Shown: positions 1 through 8,900 of the stretch, one piece after another | How positions within the stretch are numbered: position 1 is the stretch's first letter | How the letters are laid out: every line of letters starts with the position of its first letter | DNA from: CAYWMP01 sp964459445 | GTDB taxonomy: Bacteria > Desulfobacterota > DSM-4660 > Desulfatiglandales > HGW-15 | DNA: 25,985 nt | Reading direction: 5' to 3' | Assembly: GCA_964459445.1 (NCBI GenBank) | Contig: CAYWMP010000076.1 | Span: forward strand, 1 to 25,985 | The notes under the pieces: model-generated | Databases searched by the model: none | What the model was told of the DNA's origin: nothing | The model's input: only the letters and a program-made list of their open reading frames with translations | Made by a program: the position numbers and the translations under genes

Positions 1-283
1 CATACCCATTGTTTGATATTCTGCAATCACACTTTCACTTTATCGAATATCCAGACAAAAAACCCACCTGTTATACCCAATCGGAATTTCACCTTTCTTC
101 CGGGACACAAGCCCCGGCCGCCGAAAAAAAAGAGTCAAGAGAAAGTCCTCTTTGCCCGATATATAGACAAAGCGGGCTTTCAAAACTCTCCATTATTGTA
201 TTTAAGACAGGAAAAAGATTCCAGCTAAAGGCAACGGAGAGGAAGTCTGAGCTTGATTCCAAAGATCCGGGAAAGAGCGAACC

Positions 284-586
284 ATGAAAAAACAATCATC
301 ATCCAAAACACCCTATTCGAGTTGCCACAAGCTTTTGACGATGTTAACAGGCATTGTTATCCTGGGGTTGCTCGGTTTTGCAGTTCTTCCTTCGTTTATT
401 ATGACCAAGAATAGTTCAGTCTATGCAGCCAGAAGGATAGAAGAGCACAACAATTGGTCGCCACAGAAGCAAGTATTGGATCGACAGAAAAAATACGGAA
501 AACTCAATGAATCCTATCTGAAAGTGTTGATGATCTCCGGTGTCACGGAAATGCCACGCAGTTCATTTTTTTTTAAACGATCCTAA
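284..586 (+). CDS. small hypothetical exported or membrane protein, possibly frameshifted at its end
   Basis: I do not recognise this 100-residue protein. It has a basic N-terminus, then one hydrophobic segment at about residues 19-40 (LTMLTGIVILGLLGFAVLPS). That is followed by SVYA-ARR, which could be a signal peptidase site, and a polar, charged remainder. The Shine-Dalgarno sequence is weak (GGAAAG about 8 bases upstream). The gene ends in FFFKRS just after a run of nine T (566-574). Removing one T would instead give FFLNDPKSLLQSKTINAAPIL with a stop at 630-632, which reads more like natural protein, so a homopolymer error or real frameshift is possible. It converges on the rRNA methyltransferase gene. 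Coding status is moderate; function unknown. Confidence 0.4.
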   Translation: MKKQSSSKTPYSSCHKLLTMLTGIVILGLLGFAVLPSFIMTKNSSVYAARRIEEHNNWSPQKQVLDRQKKYGKLNESYLKVLMISGVTEMPRSSFFFKRS

Positions 587-609
587 ATCCCTACTCCAGA
601 GCAAAACGA

Positions 610-1998
610 TCAACGCCGCACCAATTTTGTAACCGCCTCCACATGATAGGTGTGGGGAAACATGTCAATAGGTTGGATTTCAACAATCTCGTATTCCCGG
701 CTCATAAGGCCGAGGTCTCTAGCCAAAGTCGCCGGATTGCAGGACACGTAGACGACCCGATCCGTCTTCATCTCCATCACCTTTTCCAGTACATCCCCAT
801 GCATCCCGGCCCTTGGCGGATCGATGATTAGAACATCGGGCTTCCATTTCAGAGCACCGAGCGTTTCACGAAGGTCTCCGAGGATAAACTCGCATTGTTC
901 AATCCCGTTGGATTTGCAATTTCTCTGGGCATCTCTGATAGCACTCTCGACAATTTCCAGACCCACAACCCGATTCGCAAACGGGGAAAGAAAGATGGGG
1001 ATCGTGCCTGTGCCGCTATAGAGATCCAAGACGGTGTCAGAGGCTTGAAGCTCGGCGAATTCAACTACTTTATTATAGATATTTTCCGCACCCCGGGTAT
1101 TGGTCTGGAAAAAGGAATTGGCGGATATTTGAAAAGTATAGGGGCCGATCCTGTCCTCAATAATCCCCTCTCCGGACAGGTTCAACTCGCGCTCCCCAAC
1201 GGCAATGGACGCCTTTCTACTGTTGACGCTGTTGATGATGGTCCTAATGTTATCAAACCGCTCAATGAGACGATTTGCCAGGGGTGTCAATACATCCCGT
1301 CCTTCCTCTGAAGTCACGATATTGACCATCCACTGATCGAAGAATGCGGATCGTCTAAGGGTCAAAAACCGCCAGAAACCCTGATGACTCCTCAGGCCAT
1401 AGGCCGGGAGATCGGAGTCTCTGGCGAAGCCCTTTACCTCTTGAAGGATCTCATTGCCTCGGTCCCCTTGAAGCAGACAGGCATCCACGTCAATGACTTT
1501 GTGAAAGGTCCCGGGGACATGAAGTCCCAGGGCAAATCCCTTATCGGCGTCTGGTTGATCCATTTCCTCCGGGAGCAACCACCGGCGGTCGGAAAAGGAA
1601 AATTCCATTTTGTTTCGGTAACCATAGGTCTTATCCGAGGGGATCGTGTCGTGAATGGGTATTCCGTCGAGCCCGCCGATATGGCCCATGGCCTCATTGA
1701 TATGGCCCCTCTTGTAATTGAGCTGGGTTTGGTACTGGGTGTTCTGCCATTGACATCCCCCGCAAAAGCCGAAATAGGGACAGGGGGCGGGCACGCGGTC
1801 TGGGGATGCCTGCAACAACTCCGTCATTATCGCTTCGGCATAGGCCTTTTTTTTCTTGAAGACGCGGGCGGCAATCTTATCCCCCGGAATAGCGCCCTTT
1901 ACAAAAACGGCCAGCCCATCAATCCTGCCGATCCCCCGCCCGCCATAGGCGAAGGTGTCAATATTCAGATCAACTATGTCTCCTTTACGCAGGGTCAC
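610..1998 (-). CDS. rlmD: 23S rRNA (uracil-5-)-methyltransferase, RlmD/RumA (TrmA) family
   Basis: This is a SAM-dependent RNA m5U methyltransferase with an iron-sulfur cluster. The N-terminus (about residues 1-60) is a TRAM-like RNA-binding domain. The 4Fe-4S cysteines appear as CPYFGFCGGC (C73, C79, C82) plus C174. The Rossmann methyltransferase domain has the SAM loop DLYSGTG (about 325-331), the acidic GLEIVE strand, IIDPPRAG, and the catalytic cysteine in YVSCNPATL (C420). Length (462 residues) is normal for the family. The open frame extends five codons to a TTG at 2013, but GTG at 1998 is preferred because AAGGA (2010-2006) lies seven bases upstream of it, while the TTG has no Shine-Dalgarno. 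Family is certain; the exact target uridine (RlmC, RlmD or TrmA-like) is not resolved by sequence alone. Confidence 0.93.
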   Translation of the reverse strand: MTLRKGDIVDLNIDTFAYGGRGIGRIDGLAVFVKGAIPGDKIAARVFKKKKAYAEAIMTELLQASPDRVPAPCPYFGFCGGCQWQNTQYQTQLNYKRGHINEAMGHIGGLDGIPIHDTIPSDKTYGYRNKMEFSFSDRRWLLPEEMDQPDADKGFALGLHVPGTFHKVIDVDACLLQGDRGNEILQEVKGFARDSDLPAYGLRSHQGFWRFLTLRRSAFFDQWMVNIVTSEEGRDVLTPLANRLIERFDNIRTIINSVNSRKASIAVGERELNLSGEGIIEDRIGPYTFQISANSFFQTNTRGAENIYNKVVEFAELQASDTVLDLYSGTGTIPIFLSPFANRVVGLEIVESAIRDAQRNCKSNGIEQCEFILGDLRETLGALKWKPDVLIIDPPRAGMHGDVLEKVMEMKTDRVVYVSCNPATLARDLGLMSREYEIVEIQPIDMFPHTYHVEAVTKLVRR

Positions 1999-2052
1999 AA
2001 AAAAATCCTTCAACTAAAGAAATGGTTCTTTTCAAAATGGCACTATTTCTAT

Positions 2053-2061
2053 ATTATAGCA
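2053..2061 (-). promoter_or_regulatory. extended -10 promoter for the rRNA methyltransferase
   Basis: Read on the minus strand this is TGCTATAAT, a perfect -10 hexamer with the extended TGn element; no good -35 box is visible, as is usual for extended -10 promoters. Transcription would begin near 2046, giving a leader of about 48 bases before the GTG start at 1998. Confidence 0.55.
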
Positions 2062-2160
2062 GGCCGTAGATTAAAACCACTCCTCAGAATAATTTCACAA
2101 CGTTACCCAATCAAAGCGCTCTGTAAACCCTCAGTCTAACCATCATCAAAATCCGTAGGA

Positions 2161-2442
2161 GTTCACCACGGAAAGGCACGGAATATCACTGAAAAAAATG
2201 AAGAAGTTACTCTATGAGGATTTGACTTATAAGATCATAGGGGCGGCGCGAGAGGTGCATAGTGTGCTGGGTCCGGGATACTTGGAGTCTGTCTATGAAG
2301 ATGTTTTATGCTACGAACTGAATCTCGTAAAGATAGCACACCAGAGGCAGGTAGACCTGGACGTTTGCTACACTAATTTTGAAATGCTGAGAAGGATATT
2401 GTAATCCTGCTCCGTGAAACTCCGTGAGAATCCGTGGTGAAC
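2161..2442. repeat. inverted repeats flanking the GxxExxY remnant
   Basis: GTTCACCACGGA at 2161-2172 is the exact reverse complement of TCCGTGGTGAAC at 2431-2442. Both arms continue inward with further degenerate copies of a CACGGA / TCCGTG unit (for example around 2177-2182 and 2411-2426). The arms enclose the truncated GxxExxY gene precisely, so the whole 282-base block looks like a discrete inserted cassette. Confidence 0.6.
2198..2404 (+). pseudogene. truncated GxxExxY (PD-(D/E)XK-like) protein
   Basis: The first 50 or so residues match the GxxExxY family: YKIIGAAREVHSVLGPGYLE followed by SVYEDVLCYEL contains the name motif G-x-x-E-x-x-Y. Members are usually about 120-130 residues; this frame stops after 68, right after the NFEM segment, so the C-terminal half with the nuclease-fold core is absent. 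No continuation is seen before the right-hand inverted repeat. The family is common as small stand-alone genes in repeats; its function is not established. I read it as a decayed remnant; expression as a short protein cannot be excluded. Confidence 0.6.
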
Positions 2443-2485
2443 TATTAGGAATAATCCACATGGGAAAAAAGAGAAAGGGCTGAAC

Positions 2486-3022
2486 ATGAAACGCTACAGG
2501 ATCATCAGGATAAAGGATTTCGGTTTCACCTTGATAGAGTTGATAGTTGTGCTTGCCATACTTTCAATCCTTCTCTTTATGGCAGTTCCTAGTTTCATGG
2601 GATGGACCCCTCGCTCAAGCCTGAAACGGGCCACAAGGGATATCGTCTCCAGCTTCGAACAGGCCAGAATGGAATCCGTAAAGCGAAATAAAACCTGGGC
2701 GGTTGAATTTGATCCAATTGCCGATGAATACAAAATATTGAGCGACTACGGCGGAGACGAAGAAACCTTCAGGACCGTTAGTTTGTCCGGTTATCGCAAC
2801 ATCTCATTCGGAACGGGTTATGGCGGAAGGCCCGGGGCTACCAATCCGGCTGACGGGGTGAGCTTTACCGGAAATCGAGTCATCTTCAATCCCAACGGAA
2901 CAAGTAAATCCGGGACAGTCTATATCATGACTGCAAATATGGATACCTTTGCCGTGGGCTGTCTTTCCAACACAGGAAGAATCAAGACATGGTGCAATTA
3001 CGGCTCCGGCTGGAAAGAATGA
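2486..3022 (+). CDS. fimT: GspH/FimT-family minor pseudopilin (copy 1)
   Basis: A class III prepilin of 178 residues. The leader ends at G13 and is followed by FTLIELIVVLAILSILLF, with the conserved Glu at mature position 5 and the hydrophobic assembly helix. The rest is a GspH/FimT globular domain with RATRDIVSSFEQARMES (the family's helix) and a C-terminus ending IKTWCNYGSGW. The prepilin peptidase PilD would process it at the inner membrane. AAAGGG lies seven bases upstream of the ATG. It is a tandem paralogue of the gene at 3224, but a sigma-54 promoter lies between the two, so they may be transcribed separately. Two cysteines near the C-terminus (in VGCLSN and TWCNY) could form a disulfide; the second copy lacks them. 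Confidence 0.88.
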   Translation: MKRYRIIRIKDFGFTLIELIVVLAILSILLFMAVPSFMGWTPRSSLKRATRDIVSSFEQARMESVKRNKTWAVEFDPIADEYKILSDYGGDEETFRTVSLSGYRNISFGTGYGGRPGATNPADGVSFTGNRVIFNPNGTSKSGTVYIMTANMDTFAVGCLSNTGRIKTWCNYGSGWKE

Positions 3023-3165
3023 GATGGGAAATGTGCAAAAAAGTGTAAATTGATTTTACATTCGATAAATCATTTAACGTTTTATGTCTCCGTTTTAGCC
3101 TCTCGAAACCCCACCGAAATACCAATACGTTAATAATATCAAAAACATAGAGATACACCGCCTAG

Positions 3166-3182
3166 CTGGCAAGCCTTTTGCT
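3166..3182 (+). promoter_or_regulatory. sigma-54 (RpoN) promoter for the minor pilin operon
   Basis: The sequence CTGGCAAGCCTTTTGCT matches the -24/-12 consensus YTGGCACGRNNNTTGCW at all but two positions, with exactly 12 bases between the invariant GG (3168-3169) and GC (3180-3181). The predicted start of transcription is about 3193, giving a leader of about 31 bases to the ATG at 3224. Sigma-54 with a PilR-type activator is a known mode of T4P control; no activator gene is in the window. Confidence 0.75.
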
Positions 3183-3213
3183 TAATGTATTATCAAGGCA
3201 AACCCATATACAT

Positions 3214-3217
3214 GGAG
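3214..3217 (+). promoter_or_regulatory. ribosome binding site that decides the FimT-2 start
   Basis: GGAG here is six bases before ATG 3224. The upstream in-frame ATG at 3185 lies before the transcription start predicted from the sigma-54 promoter (about 3193), so it cannot be used from that promoter. Confidence 0.6.
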
Positions 3218-3223
3218 CCAATG

Positions 3224-3778
3224 ATGATAGCAGATGAGAAGATAGAAAAAACAAAGACCGGTTTTACCCTTATCGAATTATTGATCGTCATAGCCATGCT
3301 GGCCATCGTGGCGGCCATAGCCATGCCGGGTTTCATGGGACTGAGTCCGCGTGCCAATTTGAAGCAGGCCACAAGGGATATCGTCTCAGGGCTACAAAAG
3401 GCCAGGATGGAGGCATTGAGCGGAAACACAAGCTGGGCGGTGCATTTTGATGTGGCCAATGCCAATTATAGGATATTGAGCGGTACCGGGGGTGGGGGTT
3501 GGACGGATGGTGATGAAGACGTATATAGCACCATAAATCTCTCCAATTATAAGAGCATATCATACGGGTCGGGTTTTGGGGCCTATGCATCGGCCGCGAT
3601 TCCGGCGGTCGGCGTGAGCACGAATACCCATGTTGCTGAATTCGAAAAAGACGGCACGGCCGATGTGGGCACCATCTATCTTAAGGATACCAACAACAGG
3701 ACCTATGCCGTGGAAGTGAGCTCGACAGCCGGCAACATCAAAACCTGGCGCAACTTCGGCTCCGGCTGGGAGGAATAG
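3224..3778 (+). CDS. fimT: GspH/FimT-family minor pseudopilin (copy 2)
   Basis: A prepilin of 184 residues from the chosen start. The leader MIADEKIEKTKTG ends at G13, the same leader length as copy 1, followed by FTLIELLIVIAMLAIVAAIA with Glu at mature position 5. The globular part parallels copy 1 (QATRDIVSGLQKARMEA; IKTWRNFGSGW). The frame is open back to 3185, but the sigma-54 promoter and the GGAG at 3214 favour ATG 3224. This is the first gene of the promoter-proximal operon; its TAG directly abuts the pilV ATG. In T4P systems FimT and GspH proteins are low-abundance subunits; FimT-like proteins in some species bind DNA for uptake, but nothing here shows that. Confidence 0.87.
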   Translation: MIADEKIEKTKTGFTLIELLIVIAMLAIVAAIAMPGFMGLSPRANLKQATRDIVSGLQKARMEALSGNTSWAVHFDVANANYRILSGTGGGGWTDGDEDVYSTINLSNYKSISYGSGFGAYASAAIPAVGVSTNTHVAEFEKDGTADVGTIYLKDTNNRTYAVEVSSTAGNIKTWRNFGSGWEE

Positions 3779-4162
3779 ATGAAAAACACCAGGCAAAAAA
3801 CAGGCGAAAACGGCTTCACATTGTTGGAGATGTTAATCGCGGTCATCATCATGGCGGTAGGGCTGCTGGGTATGGCGGCGCTTCAAGGGACGGCCATGAT
3901 GGGAAACACCTTTGGAGGTATGAATACCGAAGCAACCGCCCTCGTTATGGACAAGATCGAGGAATACAGACATACGCCCTATGGGAACATTGCAGAAGGG
4001 ACGACAACGGATTCCAACCTGGGAACCGGCAGCTTCTATACGCGTGCGACGACTGTCCAGTTCCACACACCCATTAACGATGTAAAAACGGTTACCGTGA
4101 CGGTCTCCTGGACATCTCCGACGCCCCATTCGGTTTCGTTTCAGACACTCGTTGCTAAATAG
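3779..4162 (+). CDS. pilV: type IV pilus minor pilin PilV
   Basis: A 127-residue prepilin. The leader is cleaved after G12, followed by FTLLEMLIAVIIMAVGLLGMAA, the typical PilV N-terminus with Glu5 and the GLLGMA stretch. The remaining roughly 90 residues form a short globular domain. The ATG immediately follows the FimT-2 stop codon and its Shine-Dalgarno (GGGAGG, five bases upstream) lies inside the end of that gene, so translation is probably coupled. PilV joins PilW, PilX and PilY1 in the priming complex at the inner membrane and pilus tip. Confidence comes from the N-terminus plus gene order. Confidence 0.88.
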   Translation: MKNTRQKTGENGFTLLEMLIAVIIMAVGLLGMAALQGTAMMGNTFGGMNTEATALVMDKIEEYRHTPYGNIAEGTTTDSNLGTGSFYTRATTVQFHTPINDVKTVTVTVSWTSPTPHSVSFQTLVAK

Positions 4163-4175
4163 ATGACGGTAAAAA

Positions 4176-5210
4176 ATGATGGAAAATATAAATAAGAATA
4201 GGTCGGGATTCACACTGGTGGAGGTGCTCGTTTCTATGGCCATCTTCGGGATCATTCTTGCCGGCGTGGTCAAGGTCTATGAGGTCAGCAATCGCTCCTA
4301 CATGGTTCAACAGGATATGGCAGCCATGCAGCAGAATGTGCGTGTATCCAAGATGTTTCTGGAACGAGACATTCGGATGGCAGGGGCAGGAGTCGGCGAA
4401 GATACCTCGATGGAAGATTCGGGACTCTATGCTATAGAGTTTGATAATGACTACGCAGCCGGAGATACCGGAACAGATCAGATCATCATCAGGTACCTTG
4501 ATTTTGATGCCGGCTCCTGCGGTGGAATTGCACCTTGTGATAACCTTCCCCAGCTTACCCTGGTCGCCAGCATGCCTCCCACATCGACCAATGCAGACGT
4601 GAACGAGGAATTGGGGAATAATCCCTATGATGCATGGACTGCTGATTGTACCTGCGGGGGAACAAACTATACACAACCCACGCCGGGTTATAAAGCGATT
4701 ATCTGCGAACCGGACGGTTCGCCCTGTGACATCGTCTTTGTGACAGGGGCCCAAAATACGGGCGGCGGTAACCCCGATAATATTCAAAATGGTCCCTTTG
4801 GAGGCTTTAATAATAAGGTGCTCAATACCTACCCGGCCGGAAGCACCATCAATTTCTTTAACGAAGACAGCTTGATGACGGTAACCTACGATGTTGTGAA
4901 CGGCATCCTGAGACGCAACGGCCAGCCCCTGGCTGAAGATATCGAAGACCTTCAGTTTGCCTTTGGCCTGGACACGAACGGTGACGGCACAGTCAATCAA
5001 ACCATTACAGGCGCCGATCTCACCGACGCCCAAAAAACTCAAGTAAGATGGGTCCGAATCAACATTTTGGGTCGGACCCCCAGCCAGCATCGAGGGTTTA
5101 CCGGATCTCGACCGGCTATTGAGGATCATACAGCAGCGGGAACCACGGACGGGTATCGAAGAAAGCAATTGACCGTCACGGTCAAGGTAAGAAATTTGGG
5201 ATTATCTTAG
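4176..5210 (+). CDS. pilW: type IV pilus minor pilin PilW
   Basis: A 344-residue prepilin of PilW length. The leader ends at G11, then FTLVEVLVSMAIFGIILAGV with Glu5. It continues with VYEVSNRSYMVQQDMAAMQQNVR and MFLERDIRMAGAG, the conserved PilW helix region, and a large globular domain with several cysteines (CGGIAPC, CTCGG, CEPDGSPC). The C-terminal portion GLDTNGDGTVNQTITGADL resembles a calcium-binding loop, followed by VRWVRINILGRT and a KQLTVTVKVRNLGL end typical of the family. Two adjacent ATG codons (4176, 4179) are possible; no strong ribosome site is present, and the 13-base gap from pilV suggests coupling. Confidence 0.9.
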   Translation: MMENINKNRSGFTLVEVLVSMAIFGIILAGVVKVYEVSNRSYMVQQDMAAMQQNVRVSKMFLERDIRMAGAGVGEDTSMEDSGLYAIEFDNDYAAGDTGTDQIIIRYLDFDAGSCGGIAPCDNLPQLTLVASMPPTSTNADVNEELGNNPYDAWTADCTCGGTNYTQPTPGYKAIICEPDGSPCDIVFVTGAQNTGGGNPDNIQNGPFGGFNNKVLNTYPAGSTINFFNEDSLMTVTYDVVNGILRRNGQPLAEDIEDLQFAFGLDTNGDGTVNQTITGADLTDAQKTQVRWVRINILGRTPSQHRGFTGSRPAIEDHTAAGTTDGYRRKQLTVTVKVRNLGLS

Positions 5211-5223
5211 GGAGAGAAAAATA

Positions 5224-5853
5224 ATGTTCGATCGGGTTTATCGTAACAGGATGGCAAATAACGAAGACGGCATGGTGCTTGTGATCGCATTGGTTATGCT
5301 CATGTTGCTTACAATTATCGGGGTGGCTGCCATCGATACCTCTACCATGGAAACCATGATTTCCGGCATTGAAAAGGAACGTCAAGGCACTTTCTATGCT
5401 GCGGAAGCAGGGATAGAGCACGGCAAGGCGATGCTCAAAAGCCTGTTTGTAACCCGCAATGCTGCAACCCTGGCGGTGGGTGGAACCCCTGATTGGGATT
5501 TCGCCCTCAATGGGACGGAAACCGGCGTCAATGCAGCAACCGCCACGAGTTATTCGGGAGGCGCCCAATGGATCGACGATGCAGCCAGCGGTTCAAAATA
5601 TCCCTATGATGTGTTGGTCTGGAACAATTCCGACGCCGGAAATTCAACCAACGATTCCGATGGCTTGCTTTACTTACGATCAGATGCGACGGGTCCAACC
5701 GGAACCATTGTAAGCATTGAAGTATTGATACAGGGATCGGTTTCAGGAGGCGGCAGTCTGAGCGGGTACGCAGCCCAGGCCGGGGCCGGCTCGGCGAAGG
5801 CCTATTCCAATGATGATCTGAATGCTATCTCCACCTTTACAGCACAGCTCTAA
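5224..5853 (+). CDS. pilX: type IV pilus assembly protein PilX
   Basis: A 209-residue minor pilin of the PilX class. The N-terminal segment EDG-MVLVIALVMLMLLTIIGVAA has the PilX arrangement, cut after G16 and without the Glu5 of major pilins. It is followed by the conserved TMETMISGIEKERQGTFYAAEAGIEHGK helix. The globular part is rich in Gly, Ser, Ala and Asn. The AGGGAGAG ribosome site is seven bases before the ATG, and the gene starts 13 bases after pilW. In characterised systems PilX works with PilV, PilW and PilY1 to start fibres and present PilY1. Confidence 0.9.
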   Translation: MFDRVYRNRMANNEDGMVLVIALVMLMLLTIIGVAAIDTSTMETMISGIEKERQGTFYAAEAGIEHGKAMLKSLFVTRNAATLAVGGTPDWDFALNGTETGVNAATATSYSGGAQWIDDAASGSKYPYDVLVWNNSDAGNSTNDSDGLLYLRSDATGPTGTIVSIEVLIQGSVSGGGSLSGYAAQAGAGSAKAYSNDDLNAISTFTAQL

Positions 5854-5940
5854 TGTTGCTGCACCCTGCCCGCACCTGGTCATAGAAACTTAAAATAGTC
5901 TCCATCCACATAGAAGCAATCCGAAAGCGAGGTGTTTGTG

Positions 5941-8900
5941 ATGAACATTACGCGTAAAGAGCTAAAAAAGGACTCATCATTATCCCTATCGACTTTTGGC
6001 AAGGCAGGACTCGCACTGTTAGTTACGGCGCTTTTGGTCCTGGGCCTTTCCTCTCCTGTCCTGGCAGCTGTAGTGAAGATCCCTTTCACCGATACAAGAT
6101 GGAAATTTACTGACCAGGAGGCGCTCCGCGGTACGACCTACGAAGTATTGAGTGCCAATAATTCGCAGATCCACGCCGATGGCGATGACGTCTGGACGGG
6201 CGATGACGAATATGGCGCCCTTTATCTTCAGGATGTAGACGGCGAATTCACCGCCAGGGTCAGGATCAACTCTCAGGAGGATACCAATAGTTGGGCCAAG
6301 ACAGGCATTATGGTGAAAGAAAACATGGGGGATTCAGGAGGGGCCACGGGATACGTCATCGCAGCCATCACGCCGGATAACGGGTATGCCTTTCAATGGG
6401 ATAGCAATAGCAATGGTTTTCTGGATCAAAATACCAATACCGGAGGGAGTCCCGACTCCAGTTATCCAAGCTGGGTCAGGCTCAAGAAAGAATTCGTGGA
6501 CGCCGTTGCCGGTGTAACACGCTATAAATACAGCATGTCGTACAGGATCCCACCGGGCCGCTGGACAAATCTCGACGATGTGACCATCACAGCCAGCGAC
6601 AGGCAAGATCTGGGCATATTTGTTACTTCACACTCGGGCAGCGAACTATCAACCGTGGTGTTCAGGAAATTTTACCTTGACGGAACCATTGCCACAGAAC
6701 CCGCAGTCGATCCACCCACGCAATACACCATCACGGCAACAGCTGGTGCGAATGGAACGGTCGTGTTTGACAGCGGTGTCACCGTCATCAATACAACAAG
6801 CGGTGTCAGTGTGGTAGAGGACGGGAGTGAAATACTCTTTGTAACGGCGGATCTGGGGTATGAAGTAGACCAGATTCTGGTGGATTCCGGAGTGACGAAT
6901 TTGACTGGAGGTCAATATACGTTTTCCGGTGTCACCATGGATCATACCTTCAACGCGACCTTTACGCAGTCGTCTAATCAAGTCACCGCCACAACAGGTT
7001 CCAACGGCAGCATCAGTCCATCGGGTGGTGTAACGGTATTTTATGGTAACGATCAGACCTTTACCGTAACCCCAAGCGGCGGCTATGAAGTAGATGCCGT
7101 AACGGTGGACGGCAGTGCTGCGACGCTTACCGGCACCCAATACACCTTTACCAATGTCACTGCAGCGCACACTATTAATGTGACCTTCAAGGCTAATGTT
7201 AACGATATCACCGCCAGTGCGGGTTCAAACGGAAGCCTGAGCCCTTCCGGGACCATAACGGTAAGTCAGAACGGCAGCCAAATCTTCACTGCGACGCCGA
7301 ATTCAGGATACGTGGTGGATACCGTCCTTGTAGACGGCGGTAATTCGGCACTTGATGCAAACAACCAGTACACCTTTTCAAATGTGGTTGCAGATCACAC
7401 CATCAGCGTAACCTTCTCGCTGGAAGGCGAACAAACAACTACGGATATCCCTGGTTGTGACAGCAGCACGACTGCAAACTATTCCGAGGGTTTTGATGCC
7501 GCCAATTTCGATATGTCTGGAACCACTGTTGAAAACGGTCGGATCGAGCTTCAAACCGGACAGCAGGCAATCAATCCCGAGAGTGTTGTCATTCCATTCC
7601 AGCAGGAAGTCTCCGTCACCTTCCTTTATGAGGGCGCGGGCTATGTATCCGATTTCGGTTACGTGGTCAAAGAGGACGCCCTTGTATCGGGGACCACTAA
7701 CCAATACAAGACCTGGAACAATATCCCGACCAGCGATAGACAAGCCATATTTCACAATATCTATGATGACGATGAGACCGGCGGTTGCTGTGGAGGTGGC
7801 GATGGGGTCTTTGATACGGCTTATGGCAATGGGAGTTTTCCGAAAACGAATGAAACCAGCCTTGCCACCTATAACGACGGCACCGGGTTAAATTTTACTG
7901 TAGATGGCGATGGTTCGGTGACGCCCAAAGATATGAAAAAGGTCCTGGGGACCTTTGCAGCAGGTACCGAGCTAGTATTCTTCCTCACCGCGAATAAGGA
8001 CTGGGATACCAATGATACGAGCGGTGTATTCTTTAACAAGAAAGACATGAACCCGGACACCTATACGGCTTGCGGTTCGGGTACCTTCGACAAAACCTAT
8101 AATCTAGGTGACGCGGTCTCGGAGGGAGGTTGTCAATCCGTCAGTACGGGATGGCTGGCCTCACCGGCAATTTCCAGGATGAGCACCTATTTCGGCGTGA
8201 CTCTATCAGGCACCTATGTCCTTCAAATAACCAAAGGACAGAAATACGACCACGTCATCGTGGGCGCCCCACCTGATGATCCCGACCAGTGGATCCTGGG
8301 CTGGGAGGACCTCATGGGCGCAGGCGATGCGGACCACAACGACATGGTGTTCCGAATCGAGAGACAGACCGGCGGTGTCGCTGAATTGAAGTCGGAACAG
8401 GCGATTACCCCTACAAATACAGAGGCTTATTACACTGCTATCTCACTGGAAGTGTATGACAATATGCCCTGCAGCGGCGATACCACGATCACCTACTATC
8501 TCTCAATAGATAATGGAGAGAATTGGGTGGAGATTACCAATTGGGATGTGATCAAGAGCTACACCTTCAGTGGGACTGAGAAAGTTATTGGCGACGCGGT
8601 GACCGATTGGACACCGGGTAGCCCGGCTCTGACCTACAGGACCGTGAGGATCGATTTTGCAGCCAGGGGCCTGTCCGGCCGTGAATTGATATGGAAAGCA
8701 GAGATGTTCAGTGAGAATGATTCCTGCATTCCCCAGGTGGTTGATGTGGTACTCGAAGGAAGCGTGGCCACACACGGGAGCTTTTCCCGCGCATCCCCGG
8801 TGGTCCAGGCAAACGTGATCTATTCAGGGAGCTACGAGACGCCGGCTGTGTCCTGGGGTGATAAAAAACTCCGTGGTCATTTAAAGGCTACGAGGCTGTA

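Noticed and set aside
100..119. Resemblance to the 3-prime half of a GEMM (c-di-GMP-I) riboswitch: GGGACACAAGCCCCGGCC
   Set aside because: The essential GGCAAACC half and the tetraloop receptor are absent upstream, so only part of the motif is met.
9..287. Open frame of 92 codons whose stop overlaps the next ATG
   Set aside because: No recognisable motif, low-complexity composition and no ribosome site; the overlap is most likely chance.
1384..2139. Open frame of 251 codons on the plus strand
   Set aside because: It lies wholly antisense to rlmD, whose protein motifs are unmistakable; no family motif or ribosome site supports it.
3044..3060. Small hairpin TGTAAA/TTTACA after the first FimT
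   Set aside because: A six-base AT-rich stem without a T-tract is too weak to call a terminator.
3185..3223. Longer start for the second FimT at ATG 3185
   Set aside because: It lies upstream of the transcription start predicted from the sigma-54 promoter and has no ribosome site; ATG 3224 gives a normal 13-residue leader.
4155..5168. Open frame of 337 codons on the minus strand
   Set aside because: Antisense shadow of pilW; the plus strand carries prepilin motifs and operon spacing.
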